Shown here in pieces: positions 24,793 to 34,639 of a DNA stretch of 64,000 bases. Source of the stretch: Diplosphaera chodatii (lineage: Eukaryota; Chlorophyta; Trebouxiophyceae; Prasiolales; Stichococcaceae). The position numbers and the translations under genes are program-made. Position 1 is the first letter of the stretch. Every line of letters begins with the position of its first letter. The stretch is from the NCBI GenBank assembly GCA_032358165.1, contig JAALGY010000011.1:1-64000 (forward strand), in the 5' to 3' direction. The notes beneath the pieces were generated by a model that was not told the DNA's origin, ran no database searches, and saw only the letters and a program-made list of their open reading frames with translations.

Positions 24793-25554
24793 ATGGCCAC
24801 CGTGAAATTCTCGCCGCTGCACTCAGCCGCAGCCGACATGCGCCCAGCACAACACAGTCACCGTAGGCAGTTGCAGGCAGTTCTTGCCGTTTGCTGCGGT
24901 GTCATGCTCGCCGGCCTGATGCGGACGCTCACGAACAGCTACACTGCGCGGCTGCCAGGCTTTCGACAGGACCTGCAGCAGCAGATCTTGCCAGCAGCCT
25001 ACAAACACTTGGTGATGCAAACCTCCAGCCGTTGTATGCCGCCATCACACAGACCAGCGACGTCAATGAGCTTGCCGATGTCCGTCTGGCAGCGCATGCC
25101 GCTGCAGCCACAGCTCACAATACACTTGCTGCGGCGCAATTTCTGGGCTGCAAGCTCGCGGCAGCCACAGTACTGTCAGAACAGGTGGCTCTGTTTTCAG
25201 GCAACTCAGTAGCTACAGCACATGTGATTGCATGCATAGTCTTGTCGACAATGTTGCAAATACTAGGCGAGGTCATCACACTGCAGCAGGCCAAAGGCAT
25301 GTCAGACGCTCAAATCAGCCTTTCTCGTTGCACGCGGCCTTGCCGACACAGTGTATGCACTGTTGGGCTCCACGGAGTGGCACCTGCGGCGTGGCTCGTA
25401 CCAGCCGGTCGTTGGACCAGGGTTTCTGCATTGCCGTGCGCAATCGCCCTGGTGGCGGGTGTTCGGGGCAGGCGGTGCCCCAGCAACGGCGGCAGGGCAC
25501 AGCAGCAGGAATCCGCTCCTGAGCTTGGATTTTCCACGTGTGCTGAATGCTTGA
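24793..25554 (+). CDS. unrecognised small protein, possibly membrane anchored
   Basis: The frame starts MATVKFSPLHSAAADMRPAQ and contains a hydrophobic stretch, LQAVLAVCCGVMLAGLM, that could be a membrane anchor (residues ~29-45). It continues TARLPGFRQDLQQQILPAAY. The reading then passes, probably across a small intron or an indel near 25010-25015, to a second frame with LYAAITQTSDVNELADVRLA and NTLAAAQFLGCKLAAATVLS. A last segment in a third phase reads SAFLVARGLADTVYALLGST ... PWWRVFGAG and stops at 25552-25554. The composition and length of these frames look coding, but I know no family for them. It converges on the gene at 25652-26218. Confidence 0.45.
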
Positions 25555-25651
25555 CAGTGTTGTCTGTTTTCACCGAGTGTCAGTGTCCATGCATGTTGTT
25601 GACCTTACAAAAAGCATATGACCAAAGTTTCAGAATGCAACACTGCACACT

Positions 25652-26218
25652 CTAGATGCTGCAGAACGACACCCTACACCTGTTGCACATGAACTCAACA
25701 CGTTGCCACGGCCTGGAGTGTACACTCGGATTCGCACGCTCACAATACGTATATACACTCTGGTAGCCACAAACCCGCATGTCAATGGCCATTCCCTCTG
25801 ATGACACCTGGCGCAGGTACCTCTCCCGCATCTGCATGCTGTTCCAGATTTGTAGCAATTGCATGCTGACCTGACAGCTGTGTTGTCAGCTTCGGCACAT
25901 GCCGTTATCAGAGACACATAGCAGCGCCACGTTAGCTGCCAGGAACACAAGTCCTGCTGCCCAGACGGCAAGGTGCACAATCGTGCCCTGGAAGTCCAGC
26001 GGGTACGCCCACGCCAGTGCTGCACCTGCTCTGGATTGACCCGCGGCAGCGCCGACCATCGCGCGGCCGGCTCTACTTTCAACTCCATGCCGTCCACATC
26101 GATGTCCCTTGGCCATGGGCCGCCCAAGCACCTGAGGCGGGCAGGGATTGCCAGCTGCAGCCATGGATATCATGCCTAGCAAACCAATGGGAGCTGTCAG
26201 TTGCAGGTGAAGGCCCAC
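25652..26218 (-). CDS. unrecognised protein with one transmembrane segment
   Basis: The upstream exon (~26170-25900) holds a clear membrane helix in WAYPLDFQGTIVHLAVWAAG LVFLAANVALLCVS. It may begin at Met 26218, or at an inner Met such as the one before AKGHRCGRHGVE. The terminal exon, after a TGTCAG acceptor near 25873, reads VSMQLLQIWNSMQMRERYLR and then a Cys-containing tail (CNRCRVSFC), ending at TAG 25652-25654. It may be a small organelle or endomembrane protein; no family was recognised. Further upstream exons may exist, and the frame joining is not proven. Confidence 0.42.
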
Positions 26219-26342
26219 GACCGCGTGTTGTTGTTTGTAAGGACAACACTCACCGCCTTGAAATGCAGGTGCAGAAGGCAGCTGTGCAGACGCCAGCTAT
26301 GCCTGCTGCGGAGCGTGCTCTGGCGCCGCGGCCGGCTGTGTG

Positions 26343-27617
26343 AGCGTCTGCAGGGGTTCCATGGCCAGCTGCTGGGCCGGTGCTGCGGCTGCTGCAATAC
26401 CCTGCCATTGCTGCTGCGGCAACGCCTGCTCCTCAGCTGTGGCGCAGGCTGCTGCTACAATGGCAGCTGTTGCAACGGCGGATGCTGTGGATGCGGCGCC
26501 TGCTGATAATGTGGTGGCGGCTGCTGCTGCGGCTGCCGCTGGGTTGCCAGCTGCTGCGCCTTGTCCCTTGCAGCAGCCGCTCCCTCATCTTTGTCTGCAA
26601 CAACAATTGGATGATCTACGTCTGCATTACGTTGTGTGTGTCATTCCATCAACCTCGAATGCTGCGAGGCAACCCGAACGAGCCTGGCCTGTGACACAAC
26701 TGAGAGTACATCTGCTTCAACCGAGTTGATCATCAGCTCACCAGCTGCGGGCAAAGCACGGAAAGGACTGACAACAGCTTGGCCTGCGCCTTCTGCAGCG
26801 CCGCCAGCCGGTACTGCACAGGCGCCAGCTTCGGCGGCATCAGCTGCCCCCGGTGCAGGCTCAGCGCACCGGCGCCACCGCCTGCGGCAGCTTACCGAGC
26901 GCGCCCACCTAAATTTGTACACCATCCAAAATATTTGGTAGCTGGGTGCAAAACACATGGCTGCTGCAGTGTGTCTGACCATACTATGCGTAATCAGCAC
27001 GTCGAAACACAAGTAAACAAAAAGGTTGTACACTTGCGCCTGGGTGGCAGGCTCGAAGCGTGTGTGCAAAGCCCGCAGCAGGGCCTGGCAGATGACCAGC
27101 TCCGAGCGCAGTTGCGGCGACAGCAGGGCAGCATGCTGCCGCCAGCACTGCTCCTCTTCGTGCTGGACCTGTTGCACAAGGGTGCAGCCACAATGAGGCA
27201 AACTGGAGTGCACGAACGGCTGAATGAATGCAACATGACACATTTGGTCATGTTTGCTAGTTGTATGAGATGCTGGCAGCTCGAGGCGTTCACTTGTAGC
27301 GCTGTGGGCGGCACAGCAAATGACTGCCCTGGAGCATTGCTTCCAGGGGCATTACCCCCGAGGAAGAAGGATGCCAGATCAAAGAACACGGCTGCGTCCT
27401 CGCCGCCATATGGCATCAGCGCCGTTAGATGGCTTGCTTGGCCTGCAGCGTCACAGCCTGGACCTGCAACAGTTGCTGCGGCTGCCGCCGTTGTGCCGGA
27501 ACTTGCTGCAGCCACTGGTGAGGAGACTGGTGAGGCTGCTGGTGCACTTGCTGCTGTTGCTACTGCTGTTGTTGCGGTTGTGCATGAGCGGCCATTTGCA
27601 GAAGAGTGCCACGGCAA
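26343..27617 (-). CDS. unrecognised Ala/Gln-rich protein with helical domain; paralogue of 13629-14171
   Basis: The exon near 27617-27293 is low complexity (Ala/Thr/Pro, Gln-rich in a neighbouring frame) and then holds GGEDAAVFFDLASFFLGG. It ends at a CAA|GTGAAC donor. The next recognised exon (~27190-27035) encodes VQHEEEQCWRQHAALLSPQL and LLRALHTRFEPATQ, with a CAA|GTGTAC donor. The exon at 26910-26755 encodes LMPPKLAPVQYRLAALQKAQ plus LLSVLSVLCPQL. A further exon starting near 26600 (after TTGCAG) is rich in Gln, Ala and Pro. The layout resembles a transcriptional co-regulator with low-complexity flanks and a helical core, but that is only an impression. The 26778-26910 and ~26550-26600 blocks are shared with the fragment on the far side of WDR11. 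Confidence 0.5.
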
Positions 27618-27639
27618 AAGTCGTTCCTACCCATTTTGA

Positions 27640-28900
27640 CGCCCGCACGCCGCGCACAGCCGATGCACACCGCGTGTGAGCCCGGTTCTGGCCTTTCCCA
27701 TGCATAAGAGAGCTAAAATGAGCGCGGCGCGGCGTGAGGAGGTGTGTGCAAGCCGCCAGCCCACGGCGCCAGAAATCACGGATCACGATACCCCCTGATT
27801 ACACGCTCAGTCAGGAAGATTGGAAAACCCGAAACGACTGCTCCTACAACTCTTGCTGAGTAGGCGTCAATCGAAAGGGGGTATCGAAAGGTGTGGTAGC
27901 GAAGAGGCAGGGCCCCGGGCGCCGTCGCTGCGCCGCACCCCCACGGCCCTGCAGCAGCCTGACAGCTTCATGAGGGGTCACAAGGACGTCCTGAGGGCCG
28001 TGGGACGCCTCAGCCGGCGCTGCAAGCTACGCCCGACAGTCACTGTGCTGCGGAGCTGTGGCAGGCAGCAGCCCGCTGCAGCCATTGACGACCCGGGATG
28101 ATGCCTGATACCGTGATCGCACTCCTAGCTGAGACATCTGCGGCCGTTACCCCGCTGCCAGACGCGCTGTGCGCCGCTGGAGCACTCGTGACGACCTTTG
28201 GCTGTGCCGTGGGGCAGGTGCAGGTGCCGTGGCGGCGAGCCCACGAGGCCGCCGCTCTGCCTGGCGCTTCGAATCGCCAATCGCTTGGACTACGTCGGGT
28301 CACCGGGCTGCTGCCGTGTCGGCTGTTGCACATGCGCTGTTGCTGATGGCTGCCATCAGCTGCCGAAAAGTGCCGGGCATGCCGGGGCGAGGCCGACACG
28401 TCACGCCCGCCACACGCAGCGTGTGCAGACTGTCGCACTGACTCCGTGAAGGCAGTGCGAAGGCTACTGCGTGTCTGTGCCACGCTGCTGCTTGGCGCTG
28501 AGGGTATTCCCCCACAGGGTGGCTCAGAGCCACTTGGTCAGAACACAGCAGCTCAGTTGCCTCTGATTGCCAGGCATTCTGGTCCTGCACATGTGTCACT
28601 GCATGTTGCCTCAAAGGTTTGCTCGCAGAGAGTCCTGGCGTTGATGCCGCTCAGCCTGGCTTTGCTAAGGTGATCAAAGACAACACACCTTTATGTATTG
28701 AGACATGTACCACGCGCTACTGCAACACTGCTGCTGAACCCCTTCTAACAACGCAGCAGGCAGCACTCAACTCAGCACCGGTGGGCGACCCCGAAACTGA
28801 CTGAAAGCTTTGGCGACACTCATCCGCTGAGGAACCTGATCTGTATCAGTTGCTTGCAACCAACCTTGAGCCCCTGAGCCGCTGTCGGAAAGCTAGCCTA
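27640..28900. other. gap with no supportable gene
   Basis: Several 80-150-codon frames overlap on both strands, as expected for GC-rich DNA. None shows a family signature or a consistent exon chain. Confidence 0.35.
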
Positions 28901-28984
28901 GTAGTCCTAATCTGCTGCGGCAGCAGTGCCAAACCATTGTCAACTGCTGCGGGATCTGCTGGGGTGCCATGCCGGCGAGTCAAG

Positions 28985-29119
28985 GTAGAATCCCGCCATG
29001 TCCTGGGCAAAGCGCAGCGCAGCCGCCGTGCGGCGCTCCGGGTCGATGTCAGTCTCGCCCAGCCCGTGCAGCACTCCCCGCATGAAAGGTCCAATGTGGT
29101 CGAACACCGCCACCCCTGC
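28985..29119 (-). pseudogene. orphan exon resembling the N-terminal helical part of GTP cyclohydrolase I
   Basis: After a good acceptor (CTCACAG at 29120-29126) the frame reads AGVAVFDHIGPFMRGVLHGL GETDIDPERRTAAALRFAQDMAGFY. This resembles the conserved helical start of GTP cyclohydrolase I modules (a hydrophobic helix, GLGE, D-x-x-R, then a helix ending before the GY/GF turn). The catalytic part of that enzyme (zinc-binding Cys/His and the GLSK-R stretch) is not visible downstream on this strand before 28000. It may be a lone exon of a decayed gene, a divergent module joined to unrecognised exons, or part of the gene at 29515-30938. Confidence 0.35.
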
Positions 29120-29514
29120 CTGTGAGCACACGAGCGCTAGGTGTTGTCAATGGGCGCAGTGGGTACGGTCGCAGGAAATTCGCCTCGACACCTTCTCACC
29201 ACACACAATCTGCCTGCCATGCACCACATCACATGCAACTTGCAAGCACCCACCTCCGCCGGGGGCAGTGCACGTCCTTCCTCGCCGCCTGCATGGCAAA
29301 AAAGTCGACACCTCGCACTGCGAACATGAGCGGATGGTTCGTATAGGAATTGGGTTGCCACATGCGCACTCGGTATGGGGTCAAAGCATGAGCCGCCCAC
29401 CAGGTGCGTGTGAGCGGCTGGGAGCCGGCGCCGGTCCGGGAAGAGGAGCACCGGCGCCCGGTGGTGAAGGCGAGGCGCCTGCCGGCGCAGGCGCGTTTAC
29501 CTGATGGCCCTGCA

Positions 29515-30938
29515 AGTTGCGCATCAAGCCGACAGGCGCCGCACCGGCGCCGATGTGGTTCCCTGAGCCAGCCTGCGCAACTATCGCCGCCGCTTTCAGA
29601 AGGTTGTGCTCAACATGTTGCTGGTGTTGTACACATATGCACGCATGGGCAGAAAGCATCATACACACCTGCTGCGCAGCGCCCAGGGCGGCACCTGCAG
29701 GCATCGCAACCACCCGGGTTCACACTTCAGACAGTAACCTCACACGATGCTCCCACTACGGTGCGCAGCCATGGGCATGAGGAAGCGAGGTGGGCCGCAT
29801 CCATACCTGCAGACGGCCTGATGGCCGGTAGGGGCAGCTGAGGGCGCTGCGTGCCGTGCGCAGCGGGGGCCCGGGCGGGGGCGGGGTGGCCACGCTGCGG
29901 AGGCAGCGCCGGTAGGGGCAGCTGAGGGCGCTGCATACCGTGCGCAGCGGGGGCCCGGGCGGGGGCGGGGTGGCCACGCTGCGGAGGCAGCGCCGGTAAG
30001 GGCAGCTGAGGGCGCTGCATGCCGTGCGCAGCGGGGGCCCGGGCGGGGGCGGGGTGGCCACGCTGCGGAGGCGCTGCCGCGGGGCGGGGCCCCTCAGCGA
30101 GGGTGGCGAGGGGACCGGGAGGGGCGGGCCCGAGCCCCTCGGCGTCGGAGCCGTCAGATGAGCCGGAGGGCGGGGCGGGGGCGGGGCTGCCGTGCTGCTG
30201 TGGCGCCGCCGGGCGGCGGGGCCCCTGAGTGCTAGCCACGTCCGCCAGTACCGCGAGCCGGCGGCGCTTGGCGGGACGGCTGGTGAGGGGGCTGGGGGCC
30301 TCGCCGGCGGGTCGGGGCCTGGGGCCCTTGCGCTGCATGCTGGGCCGGGAGGGGTTCCACTGCACCGCCTCCCTCCTGATGTCCGGTGTGATGGCGGTGG
30401 TGGCCAGCATGGCGACGCCCAAGGCGTCGCGGCAGAGCACCCCGCCACGCTCCAAGCGCCGTAGGACGAGGACGTCGGTTTCGCCGGCTTGCTCGCCCGT
30501 TTCCCGCTCGAAGTGCTCCCGCATTGGCTGCCGTGCGGCCTTAGGGAGCTCCAGGCCGTCTTGTAGCGGCCGGCTGCGGTGGCCCTTGCAGAGGGCGGGG
30601 CAGTCGGCCGTCAGCAGGTGCAGCTTGATGACTCCCGCGATGACGTCGCCGAATAGGGCGGTGAGCACCGCTTTCGGCACGTACGTGCGCCCCTCCGTGG
30701 CATTTATCTGCAAGTGCTGGGGCGGGTGACTGATGCTGGGCTGCACGCTGTCGCCGCCGCCTTGTGCCACTGGCTGCGGTAACGGCTGCTGCACATCGGG
30801 GATGTTGGCGGCTGCGGTGGCGACGACAGCATCGTCATTGGTGCGCACTCTGCTGGCATCATTATCGCTTGGCAGCTGCACTGTCGGGCCGGCCGCAGTC
30901 TGCTGCTCGGCTTGCCGCGATGCCGCGGGGTCTGCCAC
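29515..30938 (-). CDS. unrecognised Pro/Ala-rich protein with tandem 28-residue repeats and an NLS-like patch
   Basis: Met at 30938 opens a 403-residue frame. The first ~85 residues are acidic and Gln-rich. A structured-looking part follows (~residues 85-200: RTYVPKAVLTALFGDVIAGV and IKLHLLTADCPALCKG, then ETDVLVLRRLERGGVLCRDA). Next is a basic NLS-like RPAKRRRLAV, a Pro/Ser/Gly-rich spacer, and three copies of a 28-residue repeat with the core RGHPAPARAPAAHGMQRPQL. A probable second exon at ~29515-29610 reads LLKAAAIVAQAGSGNHIGAG and ends at a CAG|GTAAAC donor. A link to the exon at 28985-29119 is possible but unproven. No family was recognised; nuclear localisation is an inference from the basic patch. 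Confidence 0.5.
29845..30070. repeat. G-rich 84-bp minisatellite within the coding frame
   Basis: Three near-identical copies start at about 29847, 29931 and 30015. Each carries the run GGGGGCCCGGGCGGGGGCGG, a strong G-quadruplex candidate on the plus (non-coding) strand. The unit is a multiple of three, so copy number can change without breaking the protein. Confidence 0.85.
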
Positions 30939-32044
30939 TGTAACTGGTTCAGTGTTGACGCCGGGTGCTAGTACGTTTGGAGTACCACCTGCAGCAAAGC
31001 TACTCGTAGCTCACACCTCGATATCCCGCATGCCGGGGGGCAAAACTAGTCCAACTCCACGCATGGTGGTCATTATCATTTGGTGGCAAGTAAGCTATGT
31101 GCAGAGTTGACTAGATCCTGGTTCCTTGTGAAAAGTAGTGTTGTTGCACATCACCGGCTGGCGAACACACTCCACATGCGCATACATCGGCCACAACAGG
31201 CTCACCTTGTGTTGGGAAGGGTCCTAGGCGTGTCGGCGGAGCTGTCGGGGTGATGCGGGGTTCTTCACATGCGCCAGCACCATGCGCCACAGCCTCCAAC
31301 GTCATGGCGCCAACGCTCAGCTGCACGAGAGACACACAGCACAACTGAGATGCTGTGACAGAAACTCTGATCGAGTTTATGCTTGCAGCTGCACAACACG
31401 CCTCACTTACATCTCAAACGTCCATGGCCCACTGCTAAGTCAGAAAGTGTTCCACAGCCCAGCCTTTGCTGGTGCGAGGTGAGTGTGCACGAGCGCGTCG
31501 TTCCTGCGAGCAAGCGAGCATCACAGTCGGCCACGGTGCGCCTTCCACATCCACTGGTATAGTCGACATGCAGATTCACACTGAGGGCAGCTGTGCATGC
31601 AATTCTCGGCCGCAAGCCCCCGATGTCGAGCACCGTCGCTAACAGGGAGCGAGGTGGCCGTCACCTGGATTAAGCAATCACATGTACATGCGAACCTCTC
31701 TCCTGTGTCTGATCTGCGCCCACCTGCGCAACATACAACGTGGCGGCGTCACGCCTGCACACAGACGCAGGCGGTACACACGATGCACGCTTAAGCATCC
31801 ACGACGTGCAATCAAATGAGCAGCGCGTTGTAAAGCTGCGCAGAATTCTGGCAGTTCAGCTCCGACCTAACACTAGGCTGCGGACCGCTACAGGAACGTC
31901 GCCAGCCACAGGTGCGTACCGCATCGGGCTGTGCCATGCCTGATGCTGTACCGTTACGCAGTGACGTGCCACAGGAGGACGCGCCGCCTGCAACGTCACT
32001 CCGGAACTCGGACACGAATGCCAAATCGATGCTTGCGACCCAAC
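30939..32044. other. gap with no supportable gene
   Basis: This lies between a minus-strand Met at 30938 and the transposon at 32048. The first few hundred bases may be the promoter of the minus-strand gene. No exon chain or repeat is evident. Confidence 0.35.
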
Positions 32045-32047
32045 AGT

Positions 32048-32074
32048 CACTACTGGATTTGACCCCCTCGTCCG
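32048..32074 (+). repeat. left terminal inverted repeat, outer CACTA copy
   Basis: 27 bp, starting CACTA, identical over its whole length to the inverse of 34610-34636. The CACTA tip is the family hallmark and the presumed transposase cleavage end. Confidence 0.93.
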
Positions 32075-32897
32075 CGCTCGTTCCGTGCCAGTTCGTAGTC
32101 GTTCCGCACTGCATTCCGCATGGGCGGAACGCAATCATGCGGAGGGAGCATTCCGCGGTCATTCCGTGTTGAAGTGGTGAGTTCCGTGCGGAACTGGTCA
32201 TGCATACGGAACTGTCGCGGAACGCTGGTGGGAAACACGGAACACTCCTACGCAGGAGCATTCCGTGCAGTCCTCGCACGCGGAACGGTCCTGTGCAGGA
32301 GCGTTCCACGTGCCTTTGCCACGCATTGAAAGGCTCTGCCACTGCAGCTATTGCCTATCGCTTACAAACCTGCCTGTTGAGCACTTAGCGATTTGAAGCT
32401 CAGGTGCTCAGCACATCGCGTGCTGATCTGCTGAACACAGAGCGCGTTGCAGCGCGAGCAAGGCCAGTCAGTCACCGGCAGCGACCTTCTCGAACTGTAA
32501 TGCAAGCGCTCTCGGTTGTAGGCGAGCACCATTTGCGTGCGCAGGGCAGCGAACTGTCACAGATCGCCCAACTGTCGCGGCCAAACAGACACAGCCGCGG
32601 GCAGCGCTTCTTCCATCAGCGTACATCTTTGCGCTGCCTTTGAGCGTGAGGCTGGTGCAAGCAGCGCTGCCTGCGGCTGTGCATGTTTGGCCCGGACATA
32701 CAGTTGGGCGGTTGCAGCTGACAACATTGCGCATACTCTGCCCCCAGATTTGGCAGGGCTGTGTATCGGCCTGCTGCACACTGTAGCCTGTGCTATGTCT
32801 GTGCATTGTGAAGAGCTTGGGCGCCGCAACGGGCCGTGCGCGGCACTGCACCCATGCAGCGTGACAATGCAACCGTAACAGCCAGATTCAAAGTCCT

Positions 32898-32924
32898 CAC
32901 TACTGGATTTGACCCCCTCGTCCG
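32898..32924 (+). repeat. left terminal inverted repeat, inner CACTA copy
   Basis: Same sequence as the outer left end, preceded by CCT of the target duplication. Confidence 0.92.
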
Positions 32925-33420
32925 CGGTCGTTCCGTGGCAGTCAGTTAGCGTTCCGCACTGCATTCCGCATGGGCGGAACGCAAGCATGCGGAACGAGCC
33001 TTCCGTGGTCATTCCGTGTTGAAGTGGTGAGTTCCGTGCGGAACTGGTCATGCATACGGAACTGTCGCGGAACGCTGGTGGGAAACACGGAACACTCCTA
33101 CGCAGGAGCGTTCCTTGCAGTCCTCGCACGCGGAACGGTCCTGTGCAGGAGCGTTCCACGTGCCTTTGCCACGCATTGAAAGGCTCTGCCACTGCAGCTA
33201 TTGCCTATCACTTACAAACCTGCCTGTTGAGCACTTAGCGATTTGAAGCTCAGCACATCGCGTGCTGATCTGCTGAACACAGAGCGCGTTGCAGCGCGAG
33301 CAAGGCTAGTCAGTCACCGGCAGCGACCTTCTCGAACTGTAATGCAAGCGCTCTCGGTGTAGGCGAGCACCATGTGCGTGCGTAGGGCGCCGCGTTGTCA
33401 CAGGTCGCCCAACTGCCCCG

Positions 33421-33530
33421 GCCAAACAGACATAGCCGCAGGCAACGCTGCTTGCATCGGCTTACATCTTTGTGTTGCCTAAGCGGTAGGTTGATGCAAG
33501 CAGCGCTGCCTGCGGCTATGTCTGTTTGAC
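33421..33530. repeat. internal ~40-bp inverted repeat (hairpin) of the inner CACTA copy
   Basis: Arms 33421-33460 and 33491-33530 are near-perfect reverse complements (around ACATAGCCGCAGGCAACG) separated by ~30 bp. The outer copy has a more diverged version with arms near 32581-32620 and 32651-32690, so this is a family feature. Confidence 0.8.
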
Positions 33531-34160
33531 CCGGACATACCGTTAACGGTTGGCGGTTGCAGCTGACAACATTGCGCATACTCTGCCCCCAGATTTGGCA
33601 GGGCTGCATCGGCCTGCTGCACACTCTAGCCTGTGCTATGTCTGTGCATTGTGAAGTGCTTGGGCGCCGCAACGGGCCGTGCGCGGCACTGCACCCATGC
33701 AGCGTGACAATGCAACCGTAACAGCCAGATTCAAAGTCCTGCACATGGCTTCCTTGGCTCTCAACGACTGGCATTGTCCACCAACGATCATGTGCATGGA
33801 CCACCGGCAAAGCGCCGCAAAATGGGCCGCTGAAACACGCGCCGCGTGACGGGCTGCACATGCACCGTAGTATGCACCGTAGTATGCACATGCACCGTGC
33901 GTTCCTTGCCAACGTTCCTCGTGGCAGCGCTGCCGTTCCGCCCGCAGTTCCGTGTGAAGCGGAACGCTTGCAAGACTGTTGCGTTCCGGGGGAACGGAAA
34001 CGTCAGTGCGGAACGACGCGGAACCCCACTGAACGGCCGCTGAACGTAGCAACTCCAGTGGGGGCGCAGCACGGAACGTCCGAGGAACCATCATCGTGCA
34101 TGGCAGCCTGGCGGCACGGAACGCAGTCAAAATGGGGGTGTTCCGCGGTGATTCCGTGCA

Positions 34161-34187
34161 CGGACGAGGGGGTCAAATCCAGTAGTG
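34161..34187 (-). repeat. right terminal inverted repeat, inner CACTA copy
   Basis: Perfect inverse of the left end, ending TAGTG and followed by CCT. Confidence 0.92.
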
Positions 34188-34609
34188 CCTGCACATGGCT
34201 TCCTTGGCTCTCAACGACCGGCATTGTCCACCAACGATCATGTGCATGGAACACCGGCAAAGCGCCGCACGATGGGCCGCTGAACACGCGCCGCGTGACG
34301 GGCTGCACATGCACCGTAGTATGCACCGTAGGATGCACATGCACCGTGCGTTCCTTGCCAACGTTCCTCGTGGCAGCGCTGCCGTTCCGCCCGCAGTTCC
34401 GTGTGACGCGGAACGCTTGCAAGACTGTTGCGTTCCCGGGTAACCAAAACGTCAGTGCGGAACGACGCGGAACTCCACTGAACGGCCGCTGAACGTAGCA
34501 AGTCCAGTGGGGGCGCAGCACGGAACGTCCGAGGAACCATCATCGTGCATGGCAGCCTGGCGGCACGGAACGCAGTCAAAATGGGGGTGTTCCGCGGTGA
34601 TTCCGTGCA

Positions 34610-34636
34610 CGGACGAGGGGGTCAAATCCAGTAGTG
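34610..34636 (-). repeat. right terminal inverted repeat, outer CACTA copy
   Basis: Perfect inverse of 32048-32074, ending TAGTG and followed by the AGT target duplication. Confidence 0.93.
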
Positions 34637-34639
34637 AGT

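Larger units (their letters stand above)
32898..34187. mobile_element. non-autonomous CACTA transposon, inner copy of the same family
   Basis: It begins CACTACTGGATTTGACCC at 32898 and ends in the inverse of the same repeat at 34161-34187. It is flanked by CCT on both sides (32895-32897, 34188-34190). The host sequence across the site, CAAAGTCCTGCACATGG, is present uninterrupted inside the inner copy itself near 33735-33750. This shows the exact empty site and the 3-bp duplication. Its left part (32898-33735) repeats 32048-32890 with a few substitutions and small indels, and its right part (33740-34187) repeats 34190-34636. Confidence 0.93.
32048..34636. mobile_element. non-autonomous CACTA (En/Spm-like) DNA transposon, outer copy, interrupted by a second copy
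   Basis: The left end at 32048 reads CACTACTGGATTTGACCC and on, a 27-bp terminal repeat (32048-32074). Its perfect inverse stands at 34610-34636 and ends TAGTG. The element is flanked by the 3-bp duplication AGT (32045-32047 and 34637-34639), the target-site length of CACTA elements. The subterminal regions carry many short direct and inverted copies of a CGGAAC/GTTCCG word, like the transposase-binding repeats of En/Spm. No transposase is encoded. Without the inner copy and its duplicated CCT the element is ~1296 bp, matching the inner copy's 1290 bp. Movement therefore needs a transposase supplied from elsewhere in the genome. Confidence 0.93.

Noticed and set aside
27451..27600. Poly-Gln stretch (QQQQVHQQPHQSPHQWLQQV) as the coding frame of the 26-27 kb gene
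   Set aside because: That frame is broken by TAG just before the stretch, while an Ala/Thr/Pro frame on the same strand stays open into GGEDAAVFFDLASFFLGG. The Gln frame would need an alternative splice to be used.
32557..34579. Several 110-210-residue frames inside the CACTA elements as transposase pieces
   Set aside because: They consist of the translated CGGAAC subterminal repeats. None shows a transposase motif and they recur in both copies as repeat translation.
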